Origin: Chitinophagaceae bacterium | GTDB lineage: Bacteria > Bacteroidota > Bacteroidia > Chitinophagales > Chitinophagaceae | DNA length: 64,000 nucleotides | NCBI GenBank assembly: GCA_019638625.1 | Contig: JAHBTK010000002.1 | Location: forward strand, 248,001-312,000 | Direction of reading: 5' to 3' | Shown: piece by piece, positions 1 through 8,714 of the stretch | Layout of the letters: every line of letters starts with the position of its first letter | Numbering within the stretch: position 1 is the first letter of the stretch | Notes under the pieces: generated by a model | The model's database searches: none | Told to the model about the DNA's origin: nothing | Seen by the model: only the letters and a program-made list of their open reading frames with translations | Position numbers and translations under genes: made by a program

Positions 1-217
1 CAATAATACCGGACACCGGGCTCATCAGTCCATATATCCACAGGAATACGGCCATCAGGTACCCGAAATTGGTGGCAGACTGCAGTTCCACAATGTCTGC
101 CTGCATAGAAGGCTTCATGGTGGAAAGCATCTGCCGGTCCATATAGTTCAGCAATGCTACCACCCACAGTAACCCTACCAGTATCCACGGATATTTTTTT
201 GTATTCATGCGACTCAT
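1..217 (-). CDS. MFS transporter, N-terminal part (cut by window edge)
   Basis: The reading frame on the minus strand starts at 217 (alternative ATG at 208) and runs off the left edge, so only about 72 residues are visible. The start is MSRMNTKKYPW, then a hydrophobic helix, the motif LNYMDRQMLSTM at the end of the first membrane segment, and a second segment FGYLMAVFLWIYGLMSP. This is the typical beginning of anion:cation symporter-type MFS carriers. It begins 10 bases after the stop of the NanM-like gene, so it is the last visible gene of the sialic-acid operon. By context it is the inner-membrane sialic acid (or product) carrier. Family is clear; substrate is inferred. Confidence 0.8.
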   Translation of the reverse strand, partial: MSRMNTKKYPWILVGLLWVVALLNYMDRQMLSTMKPSMQADIVELQSATNFGYLMAVFLWIYGLMSPVSGII

Positions 218-227
218 TTCATAACGA

Positions 228-1388
228 TCATTTATCCAATAGGCGTGCAGACCATATGTCCGGTGTGCGAACACCGGCTTTTATTTCCCCACCGGGCAAT
301 ACTACCTTATCATTCCATACCACTGCCGTGGTGGTCACCGGCGTTTCAAAAGGAAGTAAACCTATTTCCGTACACAAACCGGTACGGGTATTGTATAACA
401 ATATTTTATTACTGAATCCCGGGTGGGTATTCAATAGCTCAATACGCTCCTCATTCAGCTTTGCAAGTCCCGCAGGATCCTTTTCCGCTTTGATGGCAAC
501 ACTGAGTAATTCGGACCGGTGAAATGTTTCGCCGGTATCTCCTCCAAATAAAACAATTTGTTCCTCATCTGCCGCGAAACCCGTTCCTGCAGTGACCGGA
601 TACGGCAGCGAAGTTTTCTTTTCACAGGTGTTGGCAGCCAGGTCCAGCGCATATACATCCCGGTACAGATCGCTGATGCCTGTTTCCTTTTTACAGCGGC
701 CTCCTAAAAGATATAAATAATCCCGGTCATTCAGTGACTGCAATGCCAGTACCATATGCGAGACAGCCTGCGGGAGGGTTGCCAGTTCTTTCCAACCGCC
801 TTCCATATCGTCAGTGTCCAGCGAAAAACATTTTGCTGACATACCGGTATCGGTTTCTCCGCCGCAAATAATTACCTGATCCCTGTACGCGACCATTCCC
901 GCGTTGGTAAGCGCCACCGGTAGATCCGGCAGTCGTTCAGACAACAGCTCTTTTGAGTCTGCGTGCCAGCTTAAACGAAACACCCGCTTACTGATACCCG
1001 CTTCGCTTTCTCCGCCTGCATATATCAATCCCGCCGTTGTTGAACAGCTTGCTGCATAAGCCACCGGGTGGTGGAGCGCAAAGGCTTTGCCTGTTTGCAC
1101 GAGGCTGTCCCCATTTGCTTCATAGATACACACCCTATCATAATATTTCTTCTTCCCCCCAAGCCAGGGCAGGGCATCGGGAAAATCCGCGCCACCGCCC
1201 ACGATCAAAACATTGTTTGCAATACCGGCAACCGGCGCCGCCACCCCGCTTTTTCCCAGAGTTGTGAGCGCCCCGGCTTTTTTCCAGCCGGACACAAGGG
1301 ATAGCTTCTCTTCTGTTTCAGAACAGTTCATAAAAAGAATTATGATGATGGACAGGGATATAAAGGAGCGTTTCATTATGTTTATCAA
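228..1388 (-). CDS. nanM: NanM-like kelch epimerase (cyclically permuted mutarotase family), lipoprotein
   Basis: A 386-residue kelch beta-propeller protein. The N-terminus is a signal peptide ending in a lipobox (ILFMNCSE), so it should be a lipoprotein in the cell envelope. The conserved stretch VAGIANNVLIVGGGADFPDA and later repeats (VIICGGETDTG, YLLGGR, IVLFGGDTG, VVLPGGE) are kelch blades of the N-acetylneuraminate epimerase/cyclically permuted mutarotase family. NanM converts alpha- to beta-N-acetylneuraminate. Its start overlaps the stop of the lyase gene by 4 bases, an ATGA-type coupling; MKRSF at 1376 is an alternative start. The neighbouring lyase supports a role in sialic acid use. 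Confidence 0.85.
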   Translation of the reverse strand: MINIMKRSFISLSIIIILFMNCSETEEKLSLVSGWKKAGALTTLGKSGVAAPVAGIANNVLIVGGGADFPDALPWLGGKKKYYDRVCIYEANGDSLVQTGKAFALHHPVAYAASCSTTAGLIYAGGESEAGISKRVFRLSWHADSKELLSERLPDLPVALTNAGMVAYRDQVIICGGETDTGMSAKCFSLDTDDMEGGWKELATLPQAVSHMVLALQSLNDRDYLYLLGGRCKKETGISDLYRDVYALDLAANTCEKKTSLPYPVTAGTGFAADEEQIVLFGGDTGETFHRSELLSVAIKAEKDPAGLAKLNEERIELLNTHPGFSNKILLYNTRTGLCTEIGLLPFETPVTTTAVVWNDKVVLPGGEIKAGVRTPDIWSARLLDK

Positions 1389-2320
1389 CTCACGGCAGTG
1401 GATATTTTTGAACTATACGCAGAAAAACTGATTGCCTCCGTGTCTTTTGTAAACTTTAGAAAATCATCATCATTCATATTTTTTACCGGCAAACGGAATT
1501 TTCCGCAATCCAACCCTATCAGCTTCATATAAGCCTTACCGGTAGCGATGCCACCGTACTTACCCAGCAATCTTATCATTTCTATTGACTGCTCCTGCAA
1601 CTGAGCGGCTTTTTCCAGTTCACCCCGTTCAAAAGCCTGAATAAGCTGATGATATAACGGTGCCGCATAGTTGTAAGTACTTCCTACAGCGCCTTTGGCG
1701 CCTATCGACAATGCGGGCAGCATGTTTTCATCCCGGCCCCATAACATATCATATTTTCCGTTTTTATACCGTAAACAGGAAAGAAAATCCATGAAATCTT
1801 CATGCGTGTATTTGATACCCGCAAAATTGGGTATGTCATTTACTTCCTGCAACAGGTTGTACATGGGGAAATCCACACCGGTTAATACGGGAATATGGTA
1901 GTAATAAAAAGGCAGGTCCGGGACTGCGGAAGCAATTTCCGCACAGCATTGGGCAAGCATACCTACATTGGCCGGCTTAAAATAATTAGGCGCGGTAAAC
2001 GATACAGCGTAGAGTCCGGCCTTACCGGCATATACCGCCAATTCTTTACAATCCGCAATGCAGGTACCGCCGAGTAATGCCATTACCTTAAAAACGGGGT
2101 CGTCTTTTGTACAGGCAGCCCAGGCTGCAATCACTTCTTTTTTTTCCGCCAGGGTAAGCGAAACGCCTTCGCCGGTGGAACCGCAAATGAAAGCGCCCGT
2201 AACGCCATTACTCCTGAGCAGGGTGTAATATTCCTGTATAACAGGAATGTTTAAAGATCCGTCTGCATGCATAGGCGTGAACGGCGCCGCGATCAAACCT
2301 GTTAAATGCTTAGTTGCCAC
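1385..2320 (-). CDS. nanA: N-acetylneuraminate lyase
   Basis: A 311-residue TIM-barrel class I aldolase of the DapA/NanA family. It splits N-acetylneuraminate into N-acetylmannosamine and pyruvate in the cytoplasm. The pyruvate carboxylate-binding motif GSTGEG lies at residues 47-52, the catalytic Tyr in YYYHIPVLTG near 141, and the Schiff-base Lys at 170 in FAGIKYT. YYYHIP followed by LTGV resembles the eukaryotic-type lyase group rather than the E. coli type. It is followed directly by the NanM-like gene (4-base overlap) and preceded by 277 noncoding bases after susD that contain hairpins. Length is normal for the family. Confidence 0.93.
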   Translation of the reverse strand: MATKHLTGLIAAPFTPMHADGSLNIPVIQEYYTLLRSNGVTGAFICGSTGEGVSLTLAEKKEVIAAWAACTKDDPVFKVMALLGGTCIADCKELAVYAGKAGLYAVSFTAPNYFKPANVGMLAQCCAEIASAVPDLPFYYYHIPVLTGVDFPMYNLLQEVNDIPNFAGIKYTHEDFMDFLSCLRYKNGKYDMLWGRDENMLPALSIGAKGAVGSTYNYAAPLYHQLIQAFERGELEKAAQLQEQSIEMIRLLGKYGGIATGKAYMKLIGLDCGKFRLPVKNMNDDDFLKFTKDTEAISFSAYSSKISTAVS

Positions 2321-2357
2321 TTGTTATGATTTTAAATGTATTACTGTTAAAAATTAG

Positions 2358-2429
2358 GTGCAACAAATGCACGAATGGATGCTAACTTAAATTTTATTCC
2401 CGTTGATATCAAATCTTATTCGTGCATTT
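2358..2429 (-). promoter_or_regulatory. Competing hairpins between susD and nanA (attenuator candidate)
   Basis: On the minus-strand RNA, AAATGCACGAAT (2429-2418) can pair perfectly over 12 bases with ATTCGTGCATTT (2376-2365). The same GTGCA can instead pair with TGCAC just downstream (2372-2358), giving a small hairpin followed by CTAATTTTTAA. The two folds exclude each other and sit before nanA. The pairing is seen in the sequence; a control function is only inferred. Confidence 0.4.
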
Positions 2430-2430
2430 A

Positions 2431-2460
2431 TTACAGGTGGGAGGTAGCACCCACCTGTAA
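2431..2460 (-). terminator. Strong hairpin after susD
   Basis: A perfect 11-base inverted repeat, TTACAGGTGGG and CCCACCTGTAA, with an 8-base loop lies about 140 bases past the susD stop on the minus strand. No clear U-run follows (TAAATGCACG), so it may be an RNA-stabilising or partial-termination hairpin that lowers nanA expression relative to susCD rather than a full terminator. Confidence 0.5.
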
Positions 2461-2597
2461 AGAAAAACAGATCACTTTTGCCGTCACTGCGGCCCCACCG
2501 GCACAAAGATTTGTACCATAACACCCATATGACGGTGAAGCGGTCCCCTGACAAGCAATACCGCGTAAATATCGGCCCACAGCTTTGCAAATGCCAA

Positions 2598-4157
2598 CTA
2601 AGGCTTGGTCGTTGCATATCCCGGTGTCTGATCCACCAGCGGATCATTGGTCCATATAGCCGGTTCTACCGGCCATAATATTTTATATCCCTGGGTGCCT
2701 TTATCCAATACACCATATGGATGATTGGCGCTGATAAAAACCAGGGGATCACTGCCATACTTCATCCTGCGGATATCGTACCAGCGCTTTCCTTCGTATA
2801 CAAACTCCTTGCTGCGCTCAGCAAATATAGCCAGCTCATTAGCATCCTGTGAGCCGTTTACAAAAGGTTCGGGATCAGTATTGGCAAATGCCCGGTCGCG
2901 GATCTGCTGTATATAAGCTGAAGGATCATTGCCTTCTGCGTTTGCTATTTCGGCCAGCATCAGCAGCCTGTCTGCCTCCCGGTAAACCGGCCAGTCATTG
3001 GTAAACACTCTTCTGTTTGCACCGTTGATCTCTCCCAGGAACTTTACCAACGCTGTATTGCGCACTGTTACAACAACATCCCCGCCGGAAGCACTGGTTT
3101 TATAATAATCGTAGAAGGTGGCGTTCCTGCGTGTATCGGCAACGTTGTACGACTGGAATAATTCGAAGGTATAACCGTAACGCTGGATGACCTGGGCGGG
3201 CGCACTGGCAATATTCAAAGGATCTACAAGCGTTGGACCAAGCGTAGTGGAGTCTTTCACATGCAGGTTATCGAAATTAAAAGTAGAATAAAGGAAAAAC
3301 GAATAGGCGGCACCCATTTCCGCTTCACCATCGCGATAACGAACGGCTAAAATGACCTCGCTGTTGTTCTTATTTTTGAATACATCTGCAAAATTGGTGA
3401 GCAATGAAGTGCCCGTTACGGCATTCAGCGCCGTTTTTGCTTCTGCCAGATCCGCCGTGGTATTATACACTTTTGCAGACCATAGGTACACTTCGCCCTT
3501 TAACATCAGCGCTGCTGAGGGATTCCATTGGCTTTTATCGGCAGGAGCACCGGCTGTACCAAACAAACTGACGGATTTATTTATATCCGCTTTTATCGCC
3601 GTTAAAACTTCCGCTTCGGATGCCCTTGCCTTACGCAATGCCACCGCGTCGGTATTGCCGTTCGAAACTTCGGGCTCCAGCCATATAGGAACACCTCCAT
3701 AGGTACGGAGCAAATGGAAATAATAATAGGCCCGCATGGCATAAGCCTGGCCCAGCAAATTATTTCTTTTGTCGGTAGCCAGAAATTCTACTGATTCCAC
3801 CTTCTGAATAAAGAGATTCAGTTGAAGAATCGGGTTGTAAAAGCCGGCCCAACTGCCAACACCGGCGGAGGTTTCTTCAATGGCCTGGTTAATGATCGTT
3901 AATTCGTTGAGAGAAGTATTTTGCCGGTCAACATTACTGAAGCCTCCGCCCCTCATTTCGCCGAGACGCAGGAACATAAACTGGTTATCGCGAAACTGCT
4001 TATGCAGTCCTACCATGAAATTAGTGACCTGAGCTTCATTTTGCCAGAAGTTCCCATCACCATAATAATCTTCCGGGGAGAGTTCTAATGTCTTCCGGCA
4101 GGAGGTAGCGGCAACAACCACCAGCGCTATACATAATATATATTTAAACTTATTCAT
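2598..4157 (-). CDS. susD: SusD/RagB-family nutrient-binding outer-membrane lipoprotein
   Basis: About 519 residues from MNKFKYILC; an ATG two codons upstream at 4163 is possible. Signal peptide with lipobox AATSCRK, then the SusD start pattern LELSPEDYYGDGNFWQNEAQ. Helical TPR-like regions follow (MRAYYYFHLLRTYGGVPIW near residue 145), and the end has the RagB pattern FVYEGKRWYDIRRM. It lies 24 bases after susC, as in polysaccharide utilisation loci. The protein is the surface lid that binds ligand over the SusC barrel. The adjacent lyase and NanM-like genes suggest sialic acid or a sialylated glycan as ligand (compare NanU); this part is inferred. Confidence 0.93.
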   Translation of the reverse strand: MNKFKYILCIALVVVAATSCRKTLELSPEDYYGDGNFWQNEAQVTNFMVGLHKQFRDNQFMFLRLGEMRGGGFSNVDRQNTSLNELTIINQAIEETSAGVGSWAGFYNPILQLNLFIQKVESVEFLATDKRNNLLGQAYAMRAYYYFHLLRTYGGVPIWLEPEVSNGNTDAVALRKARASEAEVLTAIKADINKSVSLFGTAGAPADKSQWNPSAALMLKGEVYLWSAKVYNTTADLAEAKTALNAVTGTSLLTNFADVFKNKNNSEVILAVRYRDGEAEMGAAYSFFLYSTFNFDNLHVKDSTTLGPTLVDPLNIASAPAQVIQRYGYTFELFQSYNVADTRRNATFYDYYKTSASGGDVVVTVRNTALVKFLGEINGANRRVFTNDWPVYREADRLLMLAEIANAEGNDPSAYIQQIRDRAFANTDPEPFVNGSQDANELAIFAERSKEFVYEGKRWYDIRRMKYGSDPLVFISANHPYGVLDKGTQGYKILWPVEPAIWTNDPLVDQTPGYATTKP

Positions 4158-4181
4158 GATCAATGCATTTATTAAAATGAA

Positions 4182-7100
4182 TTAAAAGGTAAGGTTAGCT
4201 CCGAGAACTAACTGAGTAGGGATGGTATAAGCGCTGGTTTGTGCGCCGGTTCGCTCTGGTAAGTTGAGGAGGCCGTTGGTAATATACCCCAGGTTCTGCC
4301 CGGTAACCGTGAGGCGCAACCCGCTGACCTTTGCCCTGCTCAACAAGGCTGCTGGCAGGGAATAGCTCAACGAAACTTCTCTGAAGGCCAGGTAGCCTGA
4401 GTTTACATAAAACATGCTGCTTGGCCTGTCCATGTTTTTAGCGTTCAACTGGTCAGCCCATACATATCTCGGATACCTGGCGTTGGGATTATCCGGTGTC
4501 CAAGTATCCTTCACTATATCGGTAGCGTTAAATTCACCTTGCGCGCTGGTAAGCGACCACATTTGCATGAAATCCTGTTGTATATGTCCTAACGCAAAAT
4601 CCAGGCGGGCAAAAAGGCTGAATCCTTTCCAGGAAACCGTGGTATTAAATCCACCTGTCCAGCGTGGAAGGGTGCGGCCAAGCGAAACCCTGTCCCTGTA
4701 ATCAATGGTATCATTCTTGTCAATATCCTTCCACATTACATCGCCCAGTTGTGTAGCTATATAGTTCAGGCCGCTTGCATTCAAATTATATTGATTGATC
4801 AATTGCTGGCTGGCTACGCCTCTGCCGGCGCCCCCGTTCAGGTAAGCCTGTGCTGCGGCCCGGTCTATTTTATTATAGTCCTGCAACTCTTTCTCTGTAC
4901 GGATAATCCCCTCCGATACAAATCCAAATATTTCACCCCATTCCTGTCCTTCCTGTAAACCGCCAACCCATATAAGTTGTCCTGTTTGAGGATCATATAT
5001 TTGTTCGCCACCCTGCCTGTTGTTATCATTGCCGTTAAAAGGAAGTTTCAGAATAATGTTCTTATTCCAGGCTGCATTGGCATTTACCTGCCATGTCAGA
5101 TCTTTTTGCCGGATTATTTTATAACCGAGATCAAGTTCAAAACCACGGTTGCGCATGCTCCCGTTATTGGTCCTGATGCTGGATATGCCCGAAGACGTAG
5201 GCAGGCTTACAAAAGCCAGCTTATCGTCTGTGATCCGGTTGTAGTATGCTGCAGACACATTTAGCCGGTTATCAAAAAATCCCATATCTGCGCCCACTTC
5301 TGTGGTATTTGTTTTTTCCCAGCGCAATGCGGGGTTAGCAAGGCTTGTTTGCAAAAACCCGATATTACCATTGTAGGGGATCTGCGAACCATAGGCGCCC
5401 TGCACTTCATAAAGACCAACTGCATTGCTGGTTCCAATACCAATATTGCCGTTCTTACCCCAGCTTGCCCTGAGCTTCAGGTAAGATAACCAGCTTCCTA
5501 CGGATGACATAAAGTTTTCCTTGTGCACCATCCAGCCTACAGAAGCGGCAGGAAAAGTGCCATACTGGTTGTTGCCTGTTAAACGTGAAACGCCGTCTCT
5601 TCTCACCGTAAAGCTGGCCAGGTATTTACCATCCCAATCGTAAAGCAGGCGTCCGAAACCAGACATGATCCGATCCCGGTTATGGTAGGTATCGGTACTG
5701 CGGGTCTGGGTGGTTGCATTGTTGAGCGTATATTGCAGATCCTGGAAGTCGTCGGTAGGCGCCTGGCTGCCGGCTGCATAAAGGCCTTTGGCATAAGCAT
5801 CATAATACTCAAAACCTGCCATGGCTTCCACGTTGTTTTTTTCCAGGAAAGTGGTGCTGTAATTCACTATGGCATTATAGGTTTGCCGGATGGTGCGGTC
5901 AAAAGAAGCGTCGCTGAACCTTGTTCTGTTCCAGCCTTGGTTAGGATTGGTTAAGCTCAGCAAACCGGTGCGGAAGTCCTGGTTGAAAGATTCCGCAAAA
6001 CCTTCGTCGTACATCCAGATAGCACCTATTTTTACGTAAATATCTTTGAGGATATCCACGCGGAATGACTGCCCCAGGGTGAATTTATCTGTTTGGTTGT
6101 TTCTTTTATATTTGTCAATATTAACAAGAGGGTTGCCATCGTTGGCATCACGGCCTAAAATAAACTCTCCATTAGCATTGGTACCCCGCATGGTAGGGGG
6201 AGCAGACAACATACGACCCCAGTAGTTGGCTTCGCCATTTTGCAGCGACTGGTCCCTCCAGTTAGCTTTGTTGAACTGCAGGCTGCTTTCGGATTTCAGC
6301 CAGTCTTTTATTTTATAGTCGCCGTTCAGCGTAAAGGTTAAACGTTTATAAAATGTCTTAAGCGATAAGCCGCCTTCATCATAATAACCGAGGTTGGCAA
6401 AATAGGCGCCGCGATCGTTGCCGCCGCTCATGCCTACATTATATTCCTGCACAGTAGCTTTTTTATATAAACCGTAGTCGCCGTAATTAAAATCCTTATA
6501 AATAAGATCGGCGTAAGTTCCGTTAGGATCATAGTTGCCGGCTGCATTGGTAGGTACCGCATCCTTCATTTGTTTCCACCCCGGCTGGCTGAGCAGCTCA
6601 CGGTTTACATCATTTAAACGCATTACGCTCCATACGGCCCTGTTGTCGTAATTTCCGTCCAGGATAACTCCTGTTACCGGGTCCTTGTACAAGTTACCGG
6701 TTGCCCTGGGACCAACACCCGACAGGGCTGTATTGGAAGTAACGGTACCGAATGTTCCGTTAATGATGGCCTGCGCCACGCCCATGCGGCTCCATTTAAT
6801 ATAGTCTTCAGCACTCAGGAAATTGTAAGGAACATTTAAATAGCTAGTGCCTCTTTTAACATCTATGCTAATGGAGGAATGCCCGGCTTTCCCTCTCTTA
6901 GAAGTAATGAGGATCACCCCGTTGCTGGCACGGGCGCCGTAGATAGCGGTGGCGGAGGCGTCTTTCAGCACCTCGATGCTCGCAATGTCTTCAGGATTGA
7001 TATCACTTAAAGAACCACGAACCTGTCCGTCCATCAATATCAAAGGGCTGCCGGTACCATCGAAATTGGTACCACCCCTTAAAATGATAGCCGGCAATGA

Positions 7101-7586
7101 ACCGGGCCTGCCGGTGCCCGTGGAAACCCTTAAACCCGGAATGGTTCCGGCCAACGCCTGCGCGGGGTTGGAGCGTAACCCTGTTTCCAAAACTTTGTTG
7201 TCGAGCTTAGATACCGAGGATGTAAGCTTAGACCGCCTGACGGTACCGTAACCCACTACCACCACTTCATCTAACTTTGATGATTCGGCTTCACTCAGCA
7301 TAATGTTCACCACATCGGATGATCCTATAATAAACTCCGCATTGCTAAAGCCCACCGAGCTAAACACCAGCACATCGCCTTCAGCAGCGTCTATTATAAA
7401 ATCACCTTCAGGATTTGTAGATACGCCGGTAGACTTTCCTTTAACCATAACGCTTACACCCATTAACGGTGTTCCATCCTGGGAGGTAACTTTTCCTGAA
7501 ATTTTTTTGTTCTGAGCCCAGCCGGATAAGACAAAAAAGAGACAGGTCACCAGCAGTAAACCCGGTTTTAAATTGAATAATCTCAT
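4182..7586 (-). CDS. susC: SusC/RagA-family TonB-dependent outer-membrane transporter
   Basis: 1134 residues. Signal peptide ending SGWAQ, a carboxypeptidase-regulatory-like domain (about 27-105: ISGKVTSQDGTPLMGVSV), a TonB-box-like segment DEVVVVGYGT, then the plug (LRGGTNFDGTGSPLILMDG; IEVLKDASATAIYGARASNG) and a long beta-barrel with the usual C-terminal LGANLTF strand. No STN domain is present, so it is not a sigma-regulating transducer. It heads the minus-strand operon with susD, nanA, nanM and the MFS gene. Predicted role: TonB-driven uptake of sialic acid or a sialoglycan (compare NanO). Family certain; ligand inferred from neighbours. Confidence 0.95.
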   Translation of the reverse strand: MRLFNLKPGLLLVTCLFFVLSGWAQNKKISGKVTSQDGTPLMGVSVMVKGKSTGVSTNPEGDFIIDAAEGDVLVFSSVGFSNAEFIIGSSDVVNIMLSEAESSKLDEVVVVGYGTVRRSKLTSSVSKLDNKVLETGLRSNPAQALAGTIPGLRVSTGTGRPGSLPAIILRGGTNFDGTGSPLILMDGQVRGSLSDINPEDIASIEVLKDASATAIYGARASNGVILITSKRGKAGHSSISIDVKRGTSYLNVPYNFLSAEDYIKWSRMGVAQAIINGTFGTVTSNTALSGVGPRATGNLYKDPVTGVILDGNYDNRAVWSVMRLNDVNRELLSQPGWKQMKDAVPTNAAGNYDPNGTYADLIYKDFNYGDYGLYKKATVQEYNVGMSGGNDRGAYFANLGYYDEGGLSLKTFYKRLTFTLNGDYKIKDWLKSESSLQFNKANWRDQSLQNGEANYWGRMLSAPPTMRGTNANGEFILGRDANDGNPLVNIDKYKRNNQTDKFTLGQSFRVDILKDIYVKIGAIWMYDEGFAESFNQDFRTGLLSLTNPNQGWNRTRFSDASFDRTIRQTYNAIVNYSTTFLEKNNVEAMAGFEYYDAYAKGLYAAGSQAPTDDFQDLQYTLNNATTQTRSTDTYHNRDRIMSGFGRLLYDWDGKYLASFTVRRDGVSRLTGNNQYGTFPAASVGWMVHKENFMSSVGSWLSYLKLRASWGKNGNIGIGTSNAVGLYEVQGAYGSQIPYNGNIGFLQTSLANPALRWEKTNTTEVGADMGFFDNRLNVSAAYYNRITDDKLAFVSLPTSSGISSIRTNNGSMRNRGFELDLGYKIIRQKDLTWQVNANAAWNKNIILKLPFNGNDNNRQGGEQIYDPQTGQLIWVGGLQEGQEWGEIFGFVSEGIIRTEKELQDYNKIDRAAAQAYLNGGAGRGVASQQLINQYNLNASGLNYIATQLGDVMWKDIDKNDTIDYRDRVSLGRTLPRWTGGFNTTVSWKGFSLFARLDFALGHIQQDFMQMWSLTSAQGEFNATDIVKDTWTPDNPNARYPRYVWADQLNAKNMDRPSSMFYVNSGYLAFREVSLSYSLPAALLSRAKVSGLRLTVTGQNLGYITNGLLNLPERTGAQTSAYTIPTQLVLGANLTF

Positions 7587-7614
7587 ACAGCAGTTTTTAA
7601 ATTTTTATTTTTAG

Positions 7615-7633
7615 TATTATGTATGACATAATA
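7615..7633. promoter_or_regulatory. Palindrome at susC promoter, candidate GntR operator
   Basis: TATTATGT-ATG-ACATAATA is a perfect 8-base inverted repeat with a 3-base centre. It contains GT-N3-AC, the core expected for FadR-subfamily GntR operators. It overlaps the downstream edge of the predicted susC -7 element and the likely start of transcription, a position suited to repression. The neighbouring divergent gene encodes such a regulator. Confidence 0.55.
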
Positions 7634-7662
7634 AAAATAAAGAGTAAATTTGTATTAACAAA
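7632..7662 (-). promoter_or_regulatory. Predicted susC promoter (Bacteroidota type)
   Basis: On the minus strand a TTTG (7662-7659) is followed after 19 bases by TATTTTTA (7639-7632). This matches the Bacteroidota -33 TTTG / -7 TAnnTTTG layout except for the last base. Transcription would start near 7625, about 40 bases before the susC ATG. Confidence 0.5.
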
Positions 7663-7715
7663 AAAAAAATTGCAGATTGTGCGGAAAATTTCAGGAGGGC
7701 AATTAATCATAATTG

Positions 7716-7731
7716 ATAAATAGCTATTTAT
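7716..7731. promoter_or_regulatory. 16-base perfect palindrome upstream of gntR
   Basis: ATAAATAGCTATTTAT is self-complementary over all 16 bases. Its right end is the TTTA that could serve as the -33 element of a plus-strand promoter (TATATTTT at 7752-7759) for the regulator gene. It may be an autoregulatory site, but its sequence differs from the palindrome at 7615. Confidence 0.4.
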
Positions 7732-7759
7732 ACATTATATTAATAAATCTGTATATTTT

Positions 7760-8488
7760 ATGGTGGATGAGAGTTTAAAAATGGAGCTGAAACTGGTGGA
7801 TACCAGTTCCCTGGTGGACAGGGTAGTGGAGCGTTTGGTTGATTTACTGCAGCAGAAAAAACTGAAAATAGGCGACTCTATTCCCAAGGAACTGGAACTG
7901 GTGGAAACCCTGGGGGTAAGCCGCACCGTGATACGCGAAGCCCTGACAAGATTGAAGATGATGGGGTTGATAGAATCAAAAAAGAAAAAGGGCTCCGTTA
8001 TTACCAGTCCTGATCTGTTTGGCATTATGAGCAGGAGCATGAACCCCCATGTGCTGGACCAAACCACCCTTAAGGAGATATTTGAAATAAGACTTGTGCT
8101 GGAAATAGGAATGGCTGATTTTTTGTTTAACCGGATCACCAAAGAAGATATAAAAGAGCTGAGGGAGATTGTAAGCGATGAACCCCCGGTCACACAATAT
8201 CATTTATTTAATATTGAACATGAAATACGGTTTCACGGAAAGCTGTACGAGATCACGGGCAATGATGCATTAAAAAAATTCCAGAAAATGTTGCTGCCGG
8301 TTTTTGATTATGTGCATAACAGCAGCCACCTGTTAAAAGAACCTCCTCCATTCAAAACCTTTGTATCGCACAACCAACTCATAGATATACTGGAGCATGG
8401 CACTCCTGAAGAATTCCGCAATGGCATGAGAGCGCACCTGGAAAATCATTTTGCCCGGCTATTCGGCCAGGGGTCATGCTCACAATAA
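7760..8488 (+). CDS. GntR-family regulator, FCD (FadR) subfamily
   Basis: 242 residues. N-terminal winged helix (about 15-80) with PKELELVETLGVSRTVIREAL as the recognition region, then an FCD ligand-binding domain. The FCD metal-ligand pattern is visible: FHGKLYEITGN, HNQLIDIL and MRAHLENHF. It is divergent from the susC operon, with two palindromes in the 173-base spacer, so it is probably the local repressor that responds to sialic acid or a breakdown product. Translation may start at the second ATG (7781, MELKLVDTSS), because a TATATTTT promoter box abuts the first ATG. Regulation target is inferred from position. Confidence 0.9.
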   Translation: MVDESLKMELKLVDTSSLVDRVVERLVDLLQQKKLKIGDSIPKELELVETLGVSRTVIREALTRLKMMGLIESKKKKGSVITSPDLFGIMSRSMNPHVLDQTTLKEIFEIRLVLEIGMADFLFNRITKEDIKELREIVSDEPPVTQYHLFNIEHEIRFHGKLYEITGNDALKKFQKMLLPVFDYVHNSSHLLKEPPPFKTFVSHNQLIDILEHGTPEEFRNGMRAHLENHFARLFGQGSCSQ

Positions 8489-8714
8489 AACCACGCTTTA
8501 TTCTTCGCCACTACATTCCTAAACCATTCCCCATCAAATGCCATCTCCTTTATGCGGTTCCGGGAGAATAGGATATCATTACCAAAAATCTTCCCAACCA
8601 GACTACCGTTTGTTATAGGTGTATCAGGTTTTTCCCCATCCGCCGTCTTCTACCCATTTTATTAAAGCATATTCGTTTATATTTACGTGTACCTTTCGGA
8701 GAACGGTTAAAACT

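Noticed and set aside
2387..2647. Small minus-strand open frame between susD and nanA
   Set aside because: It overlaps the end of susD in another frame and spans the hairpins; no recognisable protein features.
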